Below are positions 1-6,979 of a stretch of 45,891 bases of DNA, piece by piece; within the stretch, counting starts at the first letter, position 1; the number at the start of each line of letters is the position of its first letter. The DNA comes from Oscillospiraceae bacterium (lineage in GTDB: Bacteria; Bacillota; Clostridia; Oscillospirales; Oscillospiraceae): positions 1 to 45,891 of the forward strand of contig JAAWPV010000007.1 in the NCBI GenBank assembly GCA_022800215.1, in the 5' to 3' direction. The translations under genes and the position numbers were made by a program. Below the pieces are notes generated by a model. It was not told the origin of the DNA, ran no database searches, and worked only from the letters and a program-made list of their open reading frames with translations.

Positions 1-1167
1 CTGGCGGAGCGGTTTGAGGTGTCCGTCCGGACCATCTACCGGGACGTGGACGCCCTCTCTGCCGCCGGTGTCCCCATCTACGCCACCCCGGGGCGAACGG
101 GCGGCGTGGCCCTTCTGGACCGGTATGTGCTGAGCAAGGCCGCTTTGACCGAAGAGGAGCAAAGCCAGCTCCTCACCGCCCTCCGCTCCCTCTCGGGACA
201 GCCGGGCCTTGAGGGGACCGAGGCCCTTGCCAAGCTCTCCGCCCTTTTTCGCCGCACCGAGCCTGACTGGCTTCAAGTGGACCTCTCCCATTGGGGGGAC
301 TCCGCCGAAGCAAACGCCAAATTCCAGCTTTTGAAAAGCGCTATCCTGAACCACCGGATCATTACTTTTTCCTATGTCAGCTCTTATGGCATCCGAACGC
401 GCCGCCAGGTTCTTCCCGCAAAACTGGTATTCAAGGGACGGGCCTGGTACCTTCAGGGCTTTTGCCTCGATAAGGAGGCCTACCGCACCTTCCGCCTTTC
501 CCGGATGTTGGAGCTTTCTGTAACGGAACGCACCTTCGCCCCTCCCCTGACTCCGCCGCCTATTCAGGACAGCGGCGGAAATCCCCCCATGGTCTCTCTG
601 CGGCTTCGGTTCGCCTCCTCTGCGGCCTATCGGGTCTATGACGAATTTGACGAAACCCAGATCACCCCTTTGCCGGACGGCTCCTTCCAAGTCGTTGCCG
701 ACTACCCGGAGGACAACTGGGTCTACAGCTTTCTTCTCTCCTTCGGCAGCGATGTGGAGATCCTCTCTCCGGATCGTGTCCGGCGGCAAGTCGGGTGCAT
801 AGCAAAAGGAATTTTTGAGAAAATTGAAAACCATGACACAGGTTGTCAGGATTTTCATGTTAGTATAAGGGCATCTCAAACAAAGGAGGATGCCACAATG
901 AACGAAAGGATCTTTTGCCAATCCTGCGCCATGCCTATGGACGATCTTGCCCTTCGGGGTACCGAGGCCGACGGAACGCCCAGCCCCCACTACTGCAAGT
1001 ACTGCTATGAGAAGGGTGCTTTCACCCAAAACATGACCATGGAGGAAATGATCGACTTCTGTGCCGTCACCATGGCCAAGGCCAACCCCGGCATGAGTGA
1101 GGAGCAGGCCAAGGCCCAGATGCGGACCTTTTTCCCAAAACTGTTGCGCTGGAAGGAGAAGAGCTGA
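1..1167 (+). CDS. WYL-domain (YafY-type) transcriptional regulator, 5' partial, frame continuing into a zinc-ribbon domain
   Basis: The 5' end lies outside the window. The first residues are the end of a DeoR-type helix-turn-helix (SVRTIYRDVDAL). A WYL domain follows (about residues 105-175 of the visible part, with AWYLQGF) and then a WCX-like C-terminal region to about residue 275. WYL regulators bind DNA and sense a ligand through the WYL/WCX part. Oddly, no stop follows the regulator. The frame runs through about 24 unlikely linker residues into a zinc-ribbon domain starting at 898, and ends at 1165-1167. The linker DNA carries an inverted repeat, promoter-like boxes and a strong ribosome binding site, so the zinc-ribbon part is probably also, or only, made separately. 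A lost stop codon, or an error in the sequence, would explain the fusion. Identity of the regulator is fairly certain; whether the fusion protein exists is not. Confidence 0.8.
   Translation: MAERFEVSVRTIYRDVDALSAAGVPIYATPGRTGGVALLDRYVLSKAALTEEEQSQLLTALRSLSGQPGLEGTEALAKLSALFRRTEPDWLQVDLSHWGDSAEANAKFQLLKSAILNHRIITFSYVSSYGIRTRRQVLPAKLVFKGRAWYLQGFCLDKEAYRTFRLSRMLELSVTERTFAPPLTPPPIQDSGGNPPMVSLRLRFASSAAYRVYDEFDETQITPLPDGSFQVVADYPEDNWVYSFLLSFGSDVEILSPDRVRRQVGCIAKGIFEKIENHDTGCQDFHVSIRASQTKEDATMNERIFCQSCAMPMDDLALRGTEADGTPSPHYCKYCYEKGAFTQNMTMEEMIDFCAVTMAKANPGMSEEQAKAQMRTFFPKLLRWKEKS
834..869 (+). promoter_or_regulatory. Candidate operator and promoter for the zinc-ribbon / GyrI-like genes
   Basis: A perfect 5-base inverted repeat, TGACA-N5-TGTCA, lies at 834-848. 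Its right arm overlaps a -35-like TTGTCA (843-848), and a -10-like TATAAG lies at 864-869. The 15-base spacer is shorter than optimal. The site is 50 bases upstream of ATG 898 and next to a WYL regulator gene, so autoregulatory control of the downstream genes is a reasonable inference. Confidence 0.4.
898..1167 (+). CDS. Zinc-ribbon domain protein, probable independent start inside the regulator frame
   Basis: The 89 residues from ATG 898 form a small protein with FCQSCAMPM near the N-terminus and YCKYCYEKGAF further on, a paired CxxC zinc-ribbon arrangement. A strong Shine-Dalgarno (AAGGAGGA, 883-890) sits 7 bases before this ATG. Genes of this type in Clostridia usually stand alone beside a WYL regulator and a GyrI-like gene, which is the order seen here. 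It shares the frame of the upstream regulator with no intervening stop. The function of the family is unknown. The product may bind zinc; no catalytic motif is visible. Confidence 0.6.
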   Translation: MNERIFCQSCAMPMDDLALRGTEADGTPSPHYCKYCYEKGAFTQNMTMEEMIDFCAVTMAKANPGMSEEQAKAQMRTFFPKLLRWKEKS

Positions 1168-1800
1168 TTGGCTTTTGACTATAAGAAAGAGTACAAGGAG
1201 TTCTACCTTCCGCCCGCCAAGCCTAGTATCGTAAATATTCCCGCCATGAACTTTTTGGCTGTCCAGGGGAAGGGCGACCCTAACCAGGAGGATGGAGAAT
1301 ATAAAACGGCCATGGGTCTTCTCTACTCTATTGCCTTTACCATCAAAATGAGCAAGCTGGGAGACCGTAAGATCGAAGGATACTTCGATTATGTGGTCCC
1401 GCCCCTGGAGGGTTTTTGGTGGAGCAAGGACGGCGGGCCGGTGGACTACGATCACAAGGATGATTTTCGCTGGATCTCCCTCATTCGTCTTCCCGATTTC
1501 GTCACCCAAGCCGACTTTGACTGGGCTATTGAAACGGCCACCCGGAAGAAAAAGCAGGACTTTTCCAACGTGGAATTCCTGCCCTACGAGGAGGGGCTTT
1601 GTGTCCAATGTATGCACCTGGGCTCCTACGATGACGAGCCCGCCACCCTTGCAAATATGGAGAAATGCTGCATAGAGCAAGGGTATTCCCTTGACATCAG
1701 TCCCAAGCGTTTTCATCATGAGATCTATCTCTCCGATGCCCGAAAGGTGGTCCCCGAACGGAGAAAGACGGTCCTCTGCCTGCCCATCAAAAAGGTATAA
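1168..1800 (+). CDS. GyrI-like small-molecule-binding domain protein
   Basis: This 210-residue protein starts MAFDYKKEYKEFY and continues with IPAMNFLAVQGKGDPN, the typical opening of a GyrI-like (SOUL/BacR-type) family common in Clostridia beside WYL or MerR regulators. GyrI-like domains bind small hydrophobic ligands; some relatives act as cyclopropanoid hydrolases or sensors. The start is TTG, directly after the TGA of the preceding gene, with GGAGAAG about ten bases upstream. Family members start at exactly this residue, which supports TTG. It is co-transcribed with the zinc-ribbon gene. The ligand and the exact role are unknown. Confidence 0.8.
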   Translation: MAFDYKKEYKEFYLPPAKPSIVNIPAMNFLAVQGKGDPNQEDGEYKTAMGLLYSIAFTIKMSKLGDRKIEGYFDYVVPPLEGFWWSKDGGPVDYDHKDDFRWISLIRLPDFVTQADFDWAIETATRKKKQDFSNVEFLPYEEGLCVQCMHLGSYDDEPATLANMEKCCIEQGYSLDISPKRFHHEIYLSDARKVVPERRKTVLCLPIKKV

Positions 1801-1814
1801 AGTCAAACACAGGA

Positions 1815-1850
1815 AGGCCCGCCGGGAAGTTTCCCGGCGGGCCTGTTATC
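1815..1850. terminator. Bidirectional hairpin terminator
   Basis: A 14-base perfect stem (arms 1815-1828 and 1831-1844) is followed by a T-rich stretch. It lies between the GyrI-like gene and the convergent lipoprotein gene and can serve both. Confidence 0.8.
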
Positions 1851-2700
1851 ACTCTTTTTCCGGCATACAGTTCACTGGCTTCACCCGCTTGACACTCTCT
1901 TCCGCTCCACATTCCTCAATATAGGGCCGGATGGCCTCATAGGCCTCTTCAGCAGTTCCTTCGAAGGGAAAATAAAGCCACTGGCTAAGGAAGCTGTGGG
2001 CATAGTTGCAATGGATATTTCCGGTATATATCTGAACCACTGGGTCGGTGACCCAGCCATCCGTATCCGACGCACAGTCGGAACGGTAAGTAAAATACTG
2101 CTGTCCGTCCTTCACATAGATAACATGAACGCTCAAGCTCTCCTCGGCAAGCTCTATCCGCTCCGAGCGGTTCGCCAAAGTGTTATAGTCGTTCTCGGCG
2201 GTTACTTTTTCAAAATAGAACCGATCCCGGTATGCCCTCAGAATCTCATCCTCCAGTTCCCTATACCGTTCCGGCACCAGCAGGTTGAGGGTCCGGTCAT
2301 CATACACCAGCTGCTCCCTCAAATCGGAACCATCCGCCGTATCAATGGGGTTGTGGAGAAAATAGTTGGGGCTTACCCGGACGGTGTGTCCGGTGGGCGC
2401 AATCTCCTCCGGATAGCTGTGGGTGTTGGCTGTATAGAGCGGTGTTCCCTCATCGTCCAGCGGCTGATAATTGTATGCATCCATGACAAATGCTCCTGCC
2501 TTATCCTCCAAAAGTGTCACCAACTTCTGGCTCCGCCCAGCAATCTCCAGATATTTTGTGTCGTCGTCCTCCCCGGTATAGGTGACCACTGTAGTATACA
2601 AGCCCCGCCCCCCAACCTCCCGCTTCCCTTCCTCGCCCCGCCCGCAGCCGCTCAGTACCATGGCGATAGCCAAAAGTCCCGGAATCATTTTCTTTTTCAT
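1849..2700 (-). CDS. Predicted lipoprotein of unknown function
   Basis: The 283-residue product begins MKKKMIPGLLAIAMVLSGC, a lipoprotein signal peptide with an LSGC lipobox (Cys about residue 19), so it should be anchored outside the membrane. I chose ATG 2700 because the signal peptide begins there and GGAGGAGG lies just upstream; a longer frame to 2751 has no such support. The mature part is acidic, rich in Asp, Glu and Tyr, with no motif I recognise. It is a single-gene unit with its own promoter (2724-2751). Confidence 0.7.
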   Translation of the reverse strand: MKKKMIPGLLAIAMVLSGCGRGEEGKREVGGRGLYTTVVTYTGEDDDTKYLEIAGRSQKLVTLLEDKAGAFVMDAYNYQPLDDEGTPLYTANTHSYPEEIAPTGHTVRVSPNYFLHNPIDTADGSDLREQLVYDDRTLNLLVPERYRELEDEILRAYRDRFYFEKVTAENDYNTLANRSERIELAEESLSVHVIYVKDGQQYFTYRSDCASDTDGWVTDPVVQIYTGNIHCNYAHSFLSQWLYFPFEGTAEEAYEAIRPYIEECGAEESVKRVKPVNCMPEKE

Positions 2701-2723
2701 TCCTGCCTCCTCCTTCTTACTCC

Positions 2724-2751
2724 AGCATACCAGAAAATCCCCGGAATGCAA
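2724..2751 (-). promoter_or_regulatory. Sigma-A-type promoter for the lipoprotein gene
   Basis: Read on the minus strand: TTGCAT (2746-2751), a 16-base spacer, then TATGCT (2724-2729), about 25 bases before the ribosome binding site. Confidence 0.5.
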
Positions 2752-2800
2752 TTAAAGAGTCCTTACAATAGTCTAAACTTTTTCTGACATCGGAAAACGA

Positions 2801-2829
2801 TTGCGGGTTTTCTCCTTTCATGGTATACT
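2801..2829 (+). promoter_or_regulatory. Sigma-A-type promoter for rsmA
   Basis: TTGCGG (2801-2806), a 17-base spacer and TATACT (2824-2829), 33 bases before the rsmA start. Confidence 0.55.
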
Positions 2830-2862
2830 GATACAAAATAAGCATTTATTGGGGGACTTCCC

Positions 2863-3714
2863 ATGGATCTTTGCGACATCAATCAAATCCGGGCTCTCCT
2901 GGACCGGCACGGCTTCCATTTCTCCAAAGCTCTGGGGCAAAATTTTCTCATTGAAAGCTGGGTGCCCCGGGATATTGCCGACGCCTCCGGCGCCGGCCCC
3001 GGAATCGGAGTCCTGGAGATTGGGCCCGGCATCGGCCCTCTTACCTCAGAGCTTGCCCAGCGTGCAGACAAAGTGGCGGCGGTGGAACTGGATAAGGACC
3101 TGCTCCCCATTTTGGCCGAGACCTTGTCCGCCTTTCCCAATGTTACCGTCATCCCCGGCGACGTGATGAAGCTGGAGCTTTCCAGCCTTGTGGCGGAGCA
3201 GTTTCCCGGCCTTTCTCCCATGGTCTGCGCCAACCTGCCCTACAATATCACCACCCCCGTCCTCACCCTGCTTCTGGAAAGCGGTCTCTTCTCCGCCATT
3301 ACTGTCATGATCCAGAAGGAGGTGGCCCAGCGGATCTGCGCTCAGCCGGGCGGCAAGGACTACGGGGCCTTTTCCATCCTCTGTCAGTACTACGCCCACT
3401 GCGAGCTTCTCTTTGAGGTACCCCGGGAATGCTTTTTGCCCGCCCCCAAAGTCACCTCCGCTGTGGTAAAGCTTACCGCTCAAAAGCCCCCCGCCTGCGT
3501 CCATGACAAGGTCTTTTTCTTCCGGGTGGTCCGGGGGGCCTTTGGTCTGCGGCGCAAGACCTTGCTCAACGCCCTCTCCGCCGCCTTCCCTCTGGATAAG
3601 GAGGCCCTGCGGGGCTGTATCGAAGCCGCCGGGCTCCCCCCCGACATTCGGGGCGAGCGGCTCAGCATTCCCCAGTTTGCCGCTCTGGCTGACCAGATAA
3701 GCGCCGCCCTGTAA
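2863..3714 (+). CDS. rsmA: 16S rRNA (A1518/A1519-N6) dimethyltransferase RsmA (KsgA)
   Basis: RsmA dimethylates two adjacent adenines in helix 45 of 16S rRNA during late small-subunit assembly, using SAM. The 283-residue length fits the family. Visible motifs are the N-terminal HFSKALGQNFL, the SAM-binding EIGPGIGPLT, the acidic VELDKDLL, and the catalytic NLPYNITTPV (NLPY). FLPAPKVTSAVVKL and the C-terminal helical region follow. The gene has its own promoter and is followed directly by a second methyltransferase gene, whose reading starts within 20 bases of the stop. Confidence 0.95.
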   Translation: MDLCDINQIRALLDRHGFHFSKALGQNFLIESWVPRDIADASGAGPGIGVLEIGPGIGPLTSELAQRADKVAAVELDKDLLPILAETLSAFPNVTVIPGDVMKLELSSLVAEQFPGLSPMVCANLPYNITTPVLTLLLESGLFSAITVMIQKEVAQRICAQPGGKDYGAFSILCQYYAHCELLFEVPRECFLPAPKVTSAVVKLTAQKPPACVHDKVFFFRVVRGAFGLRRKTLLNALSAAFPLDKEALRGCIEAAGLPPDIRGERLSIPQFAALADQISAAL

Positions 3715-3732
3715 ATGGAAGGAGGAAAACCC

Positions 3733-4521
3733 ATGAAACAGAGCTTTTCCGGCAAGGCCGCCTCCTTCAACGGGGCGGCAGAGACCTACGACAAAATGCG
3801 CCCCGGCTATGTCCCAGCGCTATACCAGGAGATTTTTACCTACCTCCCCCTCTCGGCGGAAAGCCGGGTCCTGGAGGTGGGTACCGGCACGGGCCAGGCC
3901 ACCCGCCCCATCCTGGAGACGGGCTGCACCCTCATCGCCGTGGAGCCCGGTGACAAGCTGGCCCAGACCGCCGGGGAAAAATTCCATGCATACCCCAATT
4001 TTTCGGTGGAAAATACCACCTTTGAAGCCCTCTCTCTGCCAGAGGGCTCCTTTGACCTCATTTTTGCCGCCACCTCCTTCCACTGGATCCCTCCGGAGGT
4101 AGGCTACCCCAAGGTATTGCGGCTTTTGAAGCCCGGCGGCGCCTTCGCCCGCTTCGCCAACCGGCCCCGGCCCGAGCCTGGTCCTCTCAACGACACCATT
4201 CAGGCCCTTTATGACTTCTATATGCCCCTCAGCAAGGCCCCCAAACCTTTCGGCGAGTCGGAGGCCCAGGAAATTGCAGATATCGGAAAGGAATATGGCT
4301 TTACAGATATTCGGGTCCATCTTTATCATCGCATCCGCACCTTTTCCCCGGAAGAATATGTCCAACTTCTGGGCACCTACTCCGATCACCTGGCCCTTCC
4401 CGCGGATATCCGCACTGCGTTTTTCCGCCGCATCGCCGAAGCCATCCGGGACTTTGGCGGACGGCTCAATATCTGCGACACTCTGGACCTGGAGCTTTCC
4501 CGGAAGCCTTTGTTTTCATAA
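3733..4521 (+). CDS. Class I SAM-dependent methyltransferase
   Basis: The 262-residue protein has a Rossmann-type methyltransferase fold: VLEVGTGTGQATRP (motif I, about residues 45-58), VEPGDKLA (motif II), FDLIFAATSFHWI (motif IV) and LLKPGGAF (motif V). This resembles UbiE/Tam-type small-molecule methyltransferases. I chose ATG 3733 because an AAGGAGG lies 8 bases upstream; an in-frame ATG at 3715 sits on top of the rsmA stop without its own binding site. It is translationally close to rsmA but the substrate cannot be told from sequence. Confidence 0.8.
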   Translation: MKQSFSGKAASFNGAAETYDKMRPGYVPALYQEIFTYLPLSAESRVLEVGTGTGQATRPILETGCTLIAVEPGDKLAQTAGEKFHAYPNFSVENTTFEALSLPEGSFDLIFAATSFHWIPPEVGYPKVLRLLKPGGAFARFANRPRPEPGPLNDTIQALYDFYMPLSKAPKPFGESEAQEIADIGKEYGFTDIRVHLYHRIRTFSPEEYVQLLGTYSDHLALPADIRTAFFRRIAEAIRDFGGRLNICDTLDLELSRKPLFS

Positions 4522-4559
4522 AAAGAGGAGCGCCTTGCAAGCAAGGCGCTCCTCTTTTT
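4520..4559. terminator. Bidirectional hairpin terminator
   Basis: A long perfect stem around 4539-4540 (GCGCCTTGC against GCAAGGCGC) is flanked by A-run and T-run. It ends both the methyltransferase gene and the convergent sigG gene, whose stop codon lies inside it. Confidence 0.9.
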
Positions 4560-5328
4560 ACAGGCTTTTTCGGATCTGCTCCAGGGCGCTTTTCTCCAGC
4601 CGGGATACCTGAGCCTGAGAAATGCCCACCTCGGCGGAGACTTCCATTTGGGTCTTGCCGCCAAAAAATCGAAGCGCCAAGATCCGCTTCTCCCGCTCCG
4701 GCAGCTTGTCCACCGCGTCCTTTAAAGCGATATGATCCAACCAGCTCTCGTCGGTATTCTTGTTGTCCCGCACCTGGTCCATGACGGTCACCGCATCCCC
4801 GCTGTCGGAATAGACCGGCTCATAAAGGCTAAGGGGATCGGCGATAGCCTCCAGGGCAAAAACCACATCCTCCCGCCGGGTGTCCAGCATTTGGGCGATC
4901 TCCTCGATAGATGGCTCCCGCTGGTGCTGGGACATGAACTGTTCCTTGGCCTGAAGGACTTTATAGGCTGTGTCCCGCATGGATCGGGATACCCGCATGG
5001 AGCTGTTATCCCGAAGATAACGGCGGATCTCCCCCACAATCATGGGAACACCGTAGGTGGAAAATTTCACGTCAAGATCCACATTAAAGTTATCAATAGC
5101 CTTGATAAGGCCGATACATCCCACCTGGAAGAGGTCGTCCACATTCTCTCCTCGACGGTCAAAACGCTGGATCACCGATAGCACCAGCCGCAGATTGCCT
5201 TCGATGAGCTTCTGTCTGGCTGCCATATCTCCTTCCTTTGTCCTTCGGAGAAGCTCCATGGTCTCCTCACTTTTCAGTACTTTCAGTTTGGAGGTATTGA
5301 CCCCACAGATTTCCACTTTCCCCTGCAC
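4558..5328 (-). CDS. sigG: RNA polymerase sporulation sigma factor SigG
   Basis: Sigma-G directs late forespore gene expression. The N-terminus GKVEICGVNTSKLKVLK is the signature opening of SigG. Region 2 shows NLRLVLSVIQRF and DLFQVGCIGLIKAIDNF, and the C-terminal region 4 helix-turn-helix shows TQMEVSAEVGISQAQVSRLE. Length (256 residues) is normal. The start is GTG at 5328 with GGGAGG 8 bases upstream. It lies downstream of spoIIGA-sigE as in many spore formers, but a CarD-like gene with its own promoter and terminator comes between, so sigG needs its own promoter (candidate at 5366-5394). Confidence 0.95.
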   Translation of the reverse strand: MQGKVEICGVNTSKLKVLKSEETMELLRRTKEGDMAARQKLIEGNLRLVLSVIQRFDRRGENVDDLFQVGCIGLIKAIDNFNVDLDVKFSTYGVPMIVGEIRRYLRDNSSMRVSRSMRDTAYKVLQAKEQFMSQHQREPSIEEIAQMLDTRREDVVFALEAIADPLSLYEPVYSDSGDAVTVMDQVRDNKNTDESWLDHIALKDAVDKLPEREKRILALRFFGGKTQMEVSAEVGISQAQVSRLEKSALEQIRKSL

Positions 5329-5365
5329 GCCAGAAGCCTCCCTGCCTTGAATTTTCTTTCAAAGC

Positions 5366-5394
5366 AAGTATTTCCCGGGCAAGGGCTTTCATTC
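5366..5394 (-). promoter_or_regulatory. Candidate forespore (sigma-F/sigma-G type) promoter of sigG
   Basis: On the minus strand, GAATG (5390-5394) fits the forespore -35 pattern. After 17 bases comes AATACTT (5366-5372), a 5-of-7 match to the sigma-G -10 pattern. The inferred start is about 30 bases before the sigG GTG. The match is by eye and imperfect. Confidence 0.35.
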
Positions 5395-5470
5395 CGGCCA
5401 AGGGGTTGGAATATTTTTTATCGTAGGACGAGTTTCGATGGAATTTTTCGGCGAACAAAAATGCCGCGCA

Positions 5471-5530
5471 CTTTTCGTGCAGCTTTGTACGAAAAGGAGC
5501 AAGGCAGCAGATGCCGCCTTGCTCCTTTTT
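5471..5530. terminator. Hairpin terminator between the CarD-like gene and sigG, with stacked inverted repeats
   Basis: A 14-base perfect stem (5492-5505 with 5516-5529) ends in a T-run on the plus strand and a weaker T-run on the minus strand. It closes the CarD-like gene. A second, overlapping repeat, CTTTTCGT (5471-5478) with ACGAAAAG, shares its right arm with the first, so two alternative folds are possible. Confidence 0.65.
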
Positions 5531-5558
5531 AAGCCTTACTCATAGAAAAAGCATTTTC

Positions 5559-6086
5559 TCAAACCTCTACAGCTGTCTCCCGGGATGCGTTTGCCGCTTT
5601 GACCTCCTGCAAACGGCGGCTGATATAACCAGGGACCTCCTCCATGGTAAGGTCCAAAGCCACCGCCAGCTCCCCGTAAAGAAGGGCCTCGCCCTCTTTC
5701 ATAAACCGCTCATCCACCGCGCCAAACCTTCTCTTATCCCGTTCCGCCGCCCGCTTCTTGGCATAGATAGACATAATAAGCTCAATTAAATCCTCACACT
5801 TATGGGTTGCAATGGAGGCTTGATAATGCTCCGTTAACTCACGCAGAGCCAGGCTCTCCTGTGGAGCTACTTCGATAGAAGGCATCATATCTATCAGAGC
5901 GTCAGCTTCCTCCTTGGAGATAACCGGACGCATAAAAACCTTGCCCTCCACTGGTGTCCGAATACTGCAATTTTGATACATAGCTTCCAGAACATAAAAA
6001 TCCTGTCCACTCTTTTGCTGTTCGATCCCTTGCACCCGGCAAACACCAGTGCGGCCGTATACAATCAATTCACCTGGCTGATACAT
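5559..6086 (-). CDS. CarD/CdnL-like transcriptional regulator
   Basis: The protein opens MYQPGELIVYGRTGVCRVQGI, the RNA-polymerase-interacting (TRCF/Tudor-like) module of the CarD_CdnL family. An alpha-helical C-terminal half of about 110 residues follows, rich in Arg, Lys and Glu. CarD-family proteins bind the polymerase beta subunit and stabilise open promoter complexes. Three ATG codons stand in a row (6092, 6089, 6086). The third is best placed after GAGGTGA and matches the family N-terminus. It lies between sigE and sigG but has its own strong promoter (6135-6163) and terminator, so it is probably expressed in vegetative cells. Confidence 0.88.
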   Translation of the reverse strand: MYQPGELIVYGRTGVCRVQGIEQQKSGQDFYVLEAMYQNCSIRTPVEGKVFMRPVISKEEADALIDMMPSIEVAPQESLALRELTEHYQASIATHKCEDLIELIMSIYAKKRAAERDKRRFGAVDERFMKEGEALLYGELAVALDLTMEEVPGYISRRLQEVKAANASRETAVEV

Positions 6087-6134
6087 CATCATTCACCTCG
6101 TCATTCATTCCATCAAAGCGGCTCTTACATAAAT

Positions 6135-6163
6135 ATTATATCACTTTTTTAGTATAAATGTAA
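6135..6163 (-). promoter_or_regulatory. Strong sigma-A-type promoter for the CarD-like gene
   Basis: On the minus strand TTACAT (6158-6163), 17 bases, then a perfect TATAAT (6135-6140), in a very AT-rich stretch about 45 bases before the start codons. Confidence 0.7.
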
Positions 6164-6192
6164 GTGTTATTTTCTCTATTTACTGTTTAAAT

Positions 6193-6226
6193 AAAAAAGC
6201 GGCGGGAATCAGCCCGCCGCTTTTCA
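6193..6226 (-). terminator. Terminator of the spoIIGA-sigE unit
   Basis: A GC-rich 12-base stem, arms near 6197-6208 and 6213-6224 (GCGGCGGG core), is followed on the minus strand by TTTTTT. It overlaps the end of sigE and separates sigE from the CarD-like gene. Confidence 0.9.
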
Positions 6227-6943
6227 CATCATTTTCAGCATCTCCCGCTTCAATCGCTCAATGATTCGCTTCTCGAGGCGCGAGATATAGGACTGAGAGA
6301 TCCCCAGCATGTCGGCCACCTCTTTCTGGGTCTTCTCCCGTCCGCCTTTCAGACCAAAGCGCAGATCGATAATAGTTCGTTCCCGTTCCTCCAGCCGGCT
6401 GAGAGCTACGGAAAGAAGCTGCCGATCCACGTCGTCCTCCAGAGGCTTCACCACCTCCTCCCCGTCGGTGCCCAGAATGTCGGAAAGGAGCAGTTCATTA
6501 CCGTCCCAGTCCGTGTTCAGCGGCTCATCAAAGGAGATCTCTCCCCGCTGGTTGGCCGTTTTGCGAAGATGCATCAGGATCTCGTTCTCGATACACCGGG
6601 AAGCATAGGTTGCCAGCTTAATATTTTTTTCCGCTTTGAATGTGCTCACCGCCTTGATAAGTCCAATGGTCCCAATGGAGATGAGATCCTCGATGTTAAT
6701 GCCTGTATTCTCAAACCGCTTGGCAATATACACCACCAGGCGGAGATTATGCTCGATGAGAATGTTCTTCGCTTTTTCGTCCCCTTCCCCCATCCGGACA
6801 ATGAGAGCGGCTTCCTCCTCCCGTTTCAAAGGAGGCGGCAAGGTATCACTGCCTCCAATGTACATGACTTTTCCCGGCAGCAAAATCCCCCAACGGGCCA
6901 GCAGGGCCAAAATCTTCCACTTAAGGTTTCTCAGTTTTCGCAT
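6224..6943 (-). CDS. sigE: RNA polymerase sporulation sigma factor SigE (pro-sigma-E)
   Basis: Sigma-E drives early mother-cell gene expression. The 239-residue protein carries a basic, hydrophobic pro-sequence ([19 protein letters not shown]) that holds the factor inactive at the membrane until SpoIIGA cuts it. Region 2 shows [18 protein letters not shown] and [17 protein letters not shown]. Region 4 shows [30 protein letters not shown] lies just before ATG 6943. It is 36 bases downstream of spoIIGA on the same strand, the classical spoIIG arrangement. Confidence 0.96.
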   Translation of the reverse strand: MRKLRNLKWKILALLARWGILLPGKVMYIGGSDTLPPPLKREEEAALIVRMGEGDEKAKNILIEHNLRLVVYIAKRFENTGINIEDLISIGTIGLIKAVSTFKAEKNIKLATYASRCIENEILMHLRKTANQRGEISFDEPLNTDWDGNELLLSDILGTDGEEVVKPLEDDVDRQLLSVALSRLEERERTIIDLRFGLKGGREKTQKEVADMLGISQSYISRLEKRIIERLKREMLKMM

Positions 6944-6979
6944 TTTCTGCTCCTCCTTGATATCTATGGTCCTCTGTCT

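Noticed and set aside
3715-3732. Earlier start for the methyltransferase after rsmA
   Set aside because: The ATG touches the rsmA stop and lies before the only good ribosome binding site, which serves ATG 3733.
5267-5458. Small open frame overlapping the sigG start on the minus strand
   Set aside because: It has no ribosome binding site, runs into sigG in another frame and shows no protein-like pattern.
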